Shown here: one piece after another, positions 58,870-64,000 of the stretch
How positions within the stretch are numbered: position 1 is the stretch's first letter
Layout: each line of letters begins with the position of its first letter
Source: Isoetes taiwanensis
Lineage: Eukaryota; Streptophyta; Lycopodiopsida; Isoetales; Isoetaceae
Assembly (NCBI GenBank): GCA_021234155.1
Contig: JAJEKV010000060.1
Location: forward strand, 5,976,323-6,040,322
Direction of reading: 5' to 3'
Length of the DNA stretch: 64,000 bases
Made by a program: the position numbers and the translations under genes
The notes under the pieces: model-generated
Seen by the model: the letters and a program-made list of their open reading frames with translations, nothing else
Database searches by the model: none
What the model was told of the DNA's origin: nothing

Positions 58870-59590
58870 GATGCAAACTAATTGGCTTTCCAAATAGAAT
58901 GTGTAGGAGCATAGGTACGTACAGGTACAAATTGACGCGGATCATAATCACCTAAAGCAGTATCTCGACATATGCTTCCTCGGCAAGCTTTGGGATGTTG
59001 GGGCTTTGGAACTAGTAAAGCATGGCCATCATATAGGTGAGGTTTGGGAGATAAGTGTTGCCCATGCTGACCACCTTTTAAAAGTATATAAAAGAAGAGA
59101 AGGCAAATTGCATTGCAAGGCGAAGAAATTATAGAACACTCAATCCTCGATTAGGGAATTGCAAGACATTCAATTCTAGATGAGCAAGCACTGGTAAAAG
59201 GTACAAGATGAGAATCCTAAAGTGGAATTGTAACAAATGGAGTAGGCCCATGAGGTCTAGGTTGTGAGAAAGCATTATTAGTTGTAAAACATTGAAGCAA
59301 GTTCTGGATCATTTAGGAGAGAGAACGTCAACTTCTTATACCGCTTGTCACATTTGATAATAAACACTCATAAATTGCTTCATCAATGGGGATAGAAACA
59401 CGAATACGTGGAGCACTAAAAATAGAATGAAAAACTTGCATGAACGTGCCATTGGGAATAGCTACTAAGAATTGTTACGCTCAAGAAGACAACTAGAAAA
59501 AAGCGACCATCAGCAATCATGGGTTAGTTAGAGGATAAACAAGGTGATGGAGCAATTGCACTAATGACCTGTGGTGCAATTGCGTCAGCC
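58870..59590 (-). pseudogene. Unidentified decayed coding remnant
   Basis: The minus strand has protein-like stretches in changing frames: MIADGRFFLVVFLS, then AIPNGTFMQVFHSIFSAPRI and RVSIPIDEAIYECLLSNVTS, and further on KPHLYDGHALLVPKPQHP, CRGSICRDTALGDYDPRQFV and PVRTYAPTHSIWKAN. The low stop density between shifts and amino-acid composition suggest a former gene, perhaps an ORF of a retroelement. I cannot assign a family. Confidence 0.4.
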
Positions 59591-59874
59591 CTTTTTTTTT
59601 TTTTGGTGCTCATCTTCTTTTTTAAAATAAGAAGGTGTTGGTAATCGTGCCTTGGAACGCTGCATGTAATGCCGCATGCGGCGTTCCCTCTCCCGCATGG
59701 GGAATATTTGGTCGCATTAGCGGTCTACCTCCTTTTTTTTTCAAAAAAAAAATGTTACCGCTGGATTCTATGGCTTCCCCATCTCGATTTTTCGCTTCCT
59801 TTTGCCTCTTTCTTCCTCGGCCTTCCGGATTAAAACTTGAATGGTTTTGTAAGGCTCTCAGCAAAATCTTCCTC

Positions 59875-60042
59875 GAATCCTTCTTTCTTTTCTTCGCAGC
59901 ATGTGATGCCCCTACATCTGGGCTTGAGAGCAGAAGGTATGTTTTTGTGAGGTTTATGGCTTTGTAGCAGCAGATCCTTCTCGAATCTTTTTCTTTTATT
60001 CACAAGAGATGATGCCCCTGCGTCTAGGCTTGAGAGCAGAAT
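59875..60042 (+). repeat. Imperfect tandem duplication of about 70 bp
   Basis: TCTCGAATC/CCTCGAATCC to GATGCCCCT(A/G)C(A/G)TCTGGGCTTGAGAGCAGAA-like sequence occurs twice, at about 59871-59940 and 59969-60042. Just upstream (59650-59680) is an inverted repeat GGAACGC...GCGTTCC, and T/A runs at 59590 and 59733-59752. Confidence 0.7.
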
Positions 60043-62404
60043 CAAAGAATGTAAACCCAGCAGCTCGGGTATATTGAAGCCAGTGGCAGTATTGGCTGAG
60101 AAGAAGCTATATTTTTCATTTTTCCTTGGAACCAGAAATGTGTTTGTGCAAGATAGAAGCTATGTAGAATAATTTTGTCATTTCTTTTTTTGTGTATGCA
60201 TTTCAACAGCCGTGATTTGAATCATGTAAGAATCGATGCGCATCAAATGATTTTCTAGAGCATGTCAGTGGTATTTTAGCAATTTGATGGATTGGAGTAT
60301 ATATCTGTTACGCATTTTAGCATCTATCTGCATTTTTCCTAAAGTTTATCGGCATGAATATGTTTTTAAATGAGAGCTGGTGGGAAGGATACGATACTGA
60401 ATATGATTCTCTTATGGGCTTCTGGAGCATAAGTTGTCACAGAGATCTCCACAACCAGCTGCAAAATTGGAGTTGTTTCAAGTTTCAAGAGAAGCACCCG
60501 GGGTTTGCAATTTGGTGGGCTGGGCATGTCCTTTTTCTATGATGTAGACTCTCCTTGCTCAAGCACCAGAATCATATCACATATAGTTAAGATGTTTTTC
60601 CAGTGCATGTTTTGATGCAATCCATATGCAACATATTTATCGCTTGCTCCGGCAAATATCTGGATCAAAAATTTGATGAGCTTTTGAGCCTAAGCTGTTT
60701 CAACATGTAAAGTATGTCAAGATCTTAAGGTACTTTTAAACAGTTCTATTACAGCCCTACATGTTTGCAGATTTTTAGAGATAACGATAACAGTTGTTAC
60801 ATGCAATGGCATCTGTTAGAATACTTTGTTTGGCTTCCATACATGTATGATTCCACATATAGCCCTCTGTTATTGTCAGTAATTGTTCACTTCACTGCTT
60901 ATAATTTGACATCAAATCATCTATGTTGTAATGCTTCTATTATGCCCCAGAGACTCACAATACAACATGTGGCTTATTTCCCAAGAACAGGTGGCTAATA
61001 TAACATCAAACAATATGTAAGTTGCCATTATGTAGTGGACCTAGAATATCCACCAATATTTAATTTTAAAGCATACTGTTTGTTTTTTTAGAGCTCCCAT
61101 CGTTACCATTCCTAAAGCTAGGCTCATGAAACACTATGGGATTTGTCACTATGATGTCATTTTAAGCTATATGCTCATTGTAATTGATTTGTAATTGTGG
61201 GAATGCATTGTAACAGTAGGGAATTGTCTATGCAGGTCCATTTACAATCGTAAAAATTTGAAATGGGAGATGCATTTTATATGCTGATGTGAGCGATGCA
61301 AGGTGATTCAATCTTCCAACATCACTGGGGTGAGGATTTTATCAAACATAGGATTGGGTTCTTTGCAACTGGAGACGTGAATAAATTCCTGAAGGGGAGC
61401 ATTCATCAAACATTTATTCCCTGTTAAAGTAGGTAGCCATCTAGCCATAGTTTCCTGTACTTTTGTTAAAGCTCAAGACTGAAAGTATAGAAAACTAGAG
61501 CACTGTGTGCCATCATTAGAATTCAGTTCTCACCATTTAGACAGATTCTATAGTCATTCTACTCCTCTACATAGAAAAGCTTGACCATAAACCCTGACAG
61601 AAAGTACTTTGCGGCTAAAAGCATAAATCTTAGGCACTTTTCAGTTGTGTTGTTAGCTGCAGCTCTCTCCAGCCCTCATGACGATGTATCCTTTCATTCT
61701 CCTACAGGGACCAGCTCATTCAATCTATATAAGCCAATGCTGAATGCTAATGTTGATTTTAATTATTCTGTGCATAGGTCTATCATGAAATATCCCTTTG
61801 AATCGGCAGCATAAAGCAAGGGCCATGATTTATGTAGTAGATGTTTGCATTTACTTTCTATTGCTTTTATCGCATTCAAATTCCTTCTATGCATAAAAAT
61901 TGCCTATATTTCCAGATTTGGGTAGCCAGAGTTTCTAACGGTAGTCAGTGAGAACTAACTCCATCCTGCAGGACATATGTGAATCAGTATTTAGATTTAA
62001 GAATTTCTGAAACATCTCTTGCCACATCTTTTTAAATAGTGTTTCCTTCCATAATGCCTTGATCAGTAATATGAATCTGAACATTCTCATCTTCTTTTCG
62101 TTTTATATGTTATAGGCACCATTTCTTAGTGTACAATGAGAAGGAATGTCACTTTCATCAGGTAAATAGTTATCTACCTATTGCATTGCATCTTCATTAG
62201 AGTCTTTTTAGGAGGTAATCCCGTCCCTCTAGGGAATTAGATTTTTTTATAATAACTCTTATTATTTTCTTATTTATTTTATTCAACAACCACCATCCCT
62301 CATATATAGGTCATTAATATGGACCCTTATTAGTCACCCCCTTTTCTAGGAAATGTACCAAAATCCAAATTGTAACTCTTTTTTTCAGGAAAGGTACCAA
62401 AATC
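60043..62404. other. Unassigned AT-rich DNA
   Basis: Short frames only (such as 60354-60542 and 61581-61814). No domain, RNA gene or clear repeat recognised. Confidence 0.35.
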
Positions 62405-62522
62405 GAATATGTAGCATAATAACAGGGGGTTTTCTTTGTGTTTTTGTACGCTTTTCACTAAGGTTTTCCTATGATTTCGTGATGTATTCAAATGGATGTA
62501 TTAAAGCGTACATCTAGAGTCC

Positions 62523-63567
62523 ACCATTTCTGAGCCATTGATTTTAGCCTTTTTTTTTCAACAACCAATGGCTCACAACAAAAGCCCTTTTTTTGTTTGT
62601 GTGGTGCATAATGGGCACATGAAGGCTTGAAGGGCGCATGTAGTGCAGTTTCCCCGCCGACAACACATTTCTTATCATAACTTTTGATCCAGAGCTCTGT
62701 TTGAGATGATTTGTATTGCGTTGGAAAGCTCTCTCCGAGATCTTTTTGATAGTGTATGATATGGATATGTTTGGTTTAGTTATCTATGCTAAAACAGCAA
62801 TTTTTTGGCCGGGTTTGGTAGGCTTTCACATCCTACCAGCTGATTAATACAGGATTGCGCTATTGGATATTGTTTTATGGCTCATTCCGAATGAAGCTTG
62901 CAAAAATTTACTATGCATTTTTAGATTTTGAGGCAGTTATTAAGCAAATTCCAAGGCTTCTAGATCCTTGTGCTAACAAGCAGAAAAGTTTCCCACGTCT
63001 GCTGTTAAATTCCAGTTGAAAATAGTTTGTGTATGGGTGTTGCAAACTTTATGACTTTCAGAATAATGGGATCAATCTGCTCTATCTTTATGGTAACTTT
63101 TACTTATGTTCTATTTGTTTTATTGTGATCAAATTCAAAAGCTACAGGTGATGAAAGCCTCAAATGAATTCTAGTTTTTTTCTGGTTTGAATTCTAAAAT
63201 TTTTGTAAGACCGGGGGGGAGGGGGGGGACGTCCCTAAGGCCCCGAAGGGCCAATTTTTTTTTTTTTTTTTTGCAACACAAACCATTAACATCCAACATA
63301 TAAAAATTAAATCCCCCAACACATAACAACCATTGACATTAACAACCAACACATAACTACCATTGACATTAATTAACACAACCATTGGGTCCAACATATT
63401 TAAATTAAAATCCCCCTTAAACCCCCTTTGGTTTGGGTACATACTCACACGGGGGGTGACGTAGGGCAAATCAGATTCGCGCCAATGGAGTTTCGAGATT
63501 TTGCACATCAATTTGCATTTGCAGGTATGTTCTGTTGTTCTTTTGGATTAATTGCATGCACAAGATT
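62523..63567. other. Unassigned DNA with low-complexity tract
   Basis: A G-run (about 63213-63229), an 18-base T run (about 63256-63273) and repeated ACCATTGACATTAA(C/T)/CCAACACATAAC segments (63286-63400) are seen. GTTGGAAAGCTCTCTCCGAGA near 62720 resembles sequences often found in plant LTRs, but no paired LTR is in the window. Confidence 0.3.
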
Positions 63568-64000
63568 ATGACAACGGAGCTTAGAATTGTGTTGCCTACA
63601 GAATATGGAATGACTTGGAACAGGAAACATGGAGGCTTCAAAGTTAAAGTGAATGAGGAGCTCTTGAGATATGAGGGAGCTAAGAATGCAGATTTATGGG
63701 CACATGGCAAGGTTTATCCTCGGGACCCAATTACGGGTAAGTTTCCAGATTTTGATTCTGTTACTGGTTTGATTAAATTTGTTTGTGAGGGAAGGAATGG
63801 ATTTTTGGGATATTGTGAGAATATGAAGAAATACTTAGATCAGCTTTGTTGCATAATTGGGTCTTGTAGACAGGAAATTGAGGCAATGAAGTATGAATTA
63901 AAAGTGTCATCATCAGAGAAGTCTAAATTGGCAGAAAATATTGAGTGCTTGAAGAAGAAGTTAATGCAAATGCACAATGAAGATATCTTAAAAGACTTTG
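63568..64000 (+). CDS. Unidentified open reading frame running off the right edge
   Basis: From the ATG at 63568 the frame is open for 144 codons to the window end without a stop. It begins MTTELRIVLPTEYGMTWNRK, has DLWAHGKVYPRDPITGKFPD, then a helical charged segment (RQEIEAMKYELKVSSSEKSK, LAENIECLKKKLMQMHNEDI) likely to form a coiled coil. I do not recognise the family. A splice-donor-like GCAG/GTATGT at 63522-63531 just upstream suggests preceding exons. It could be a host gene or a transposon ORF. Confidence 0.55.
   Translation, partial: MTTELRIVLPTEYGMTWNRKHGGFKVKVNEELLRYEGAKNADLWAHGKVYPRDPITGKFPDFDSVTGLIKFVCEGRNGFLGYCENMKKYLDQLCCIIGSCRQEIEAMKYELKVSSSEKSKLAENIECLKKKLMQMHNEDILKDF

Larger units (their letters stand above)
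54152..62522 (+). repeat. Dispersed direct repeat pair
   Basis: GAATATGTAGCA(A/T)AATAACAGGGGG and about 110 bases after it, ending TCTAGAGT, occur at 54152-54268 and 62405-62522 in the same orientation. Only these two ends are the repeat. The copies are diverged, and no coding region links them. Confidence 0.7.

Overview
The window looks like nuclear DNA of a land plant, most likely a fern or other seed-free vascular plant. Two host genes support this: a three-exon, plastid-targeted Rubisco small subunit gene (RBCS, 52867-53736, minus strand) and an intron-containing plant mTERF gene (about 50132-52260, plus strand). The placement below seed plants is an inference from the RBCS protein (mature part starting near [19 protein letters not shown]). 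The rest is AT-rich and dominated by mobile elements.

The first 27 kb holds two large DNA transposon-like elements that share a plan I do not recognise from any named superfamily. Element A (1782-9969) has 25-bp terminal inverted repeats and a 4-bp target duplication AACA. Element B (12458-26694) has 34-bp terminal inverted repeats and a 4-bp duplication GTTT. Each carries a divergent gene pair. One gene is a long protein with a region like the eukaryotic DUF7869 family (probably the transposase). The other joins a ParB-like domain to a beta-class N4/N6 DNA methyltransferase-like domain. Each element also carries its own family of perfect palindromes in introns and intergenic DNA, absent from the other element: GTGTATTCCGGAATACAC in A and CCTCCAACATATGTTGGAGG in B. 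The ParB-like domain next to many copies of a private palindrome recalls ParB/parS, and methylation of the palindromes is another possibility; both are inference. In B the key residues of the ParB-like, methyltransferase and an additional FCP1/HAD phosphatase-like protein all look mutated. B also holds a broken RING-H2 finger fragment. Both elements contain frameshifts, from decay or from consensus errors.

From 26.7 to 32.2 kb there is gene-poor DNA with short duplications, a Helitron-like 3' end at 31596, then a LINE remnant. That LINE is split by a complete 11.4-kb Ty3/gypsy chromovirus-type LTR retrotransposon (33394-44815, coding strand minus, TSD TAGGT). The LINE reading frame resumes exactly across the insertion. 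A second decayed LINE lies at about 46130-49300.

From 50 to 53.7 kb lie the two host genes, convergent, with a perfect G-box beside the mTERF gene. From 53.7 to 64 kb there is mostly unassigned DNA: a LINE zinc-binding fragment, a tRNA-like sequence, small repeats, an unidentified coding remnant on the minus strand (58870-59590) and an open reading frame running off the right edge.
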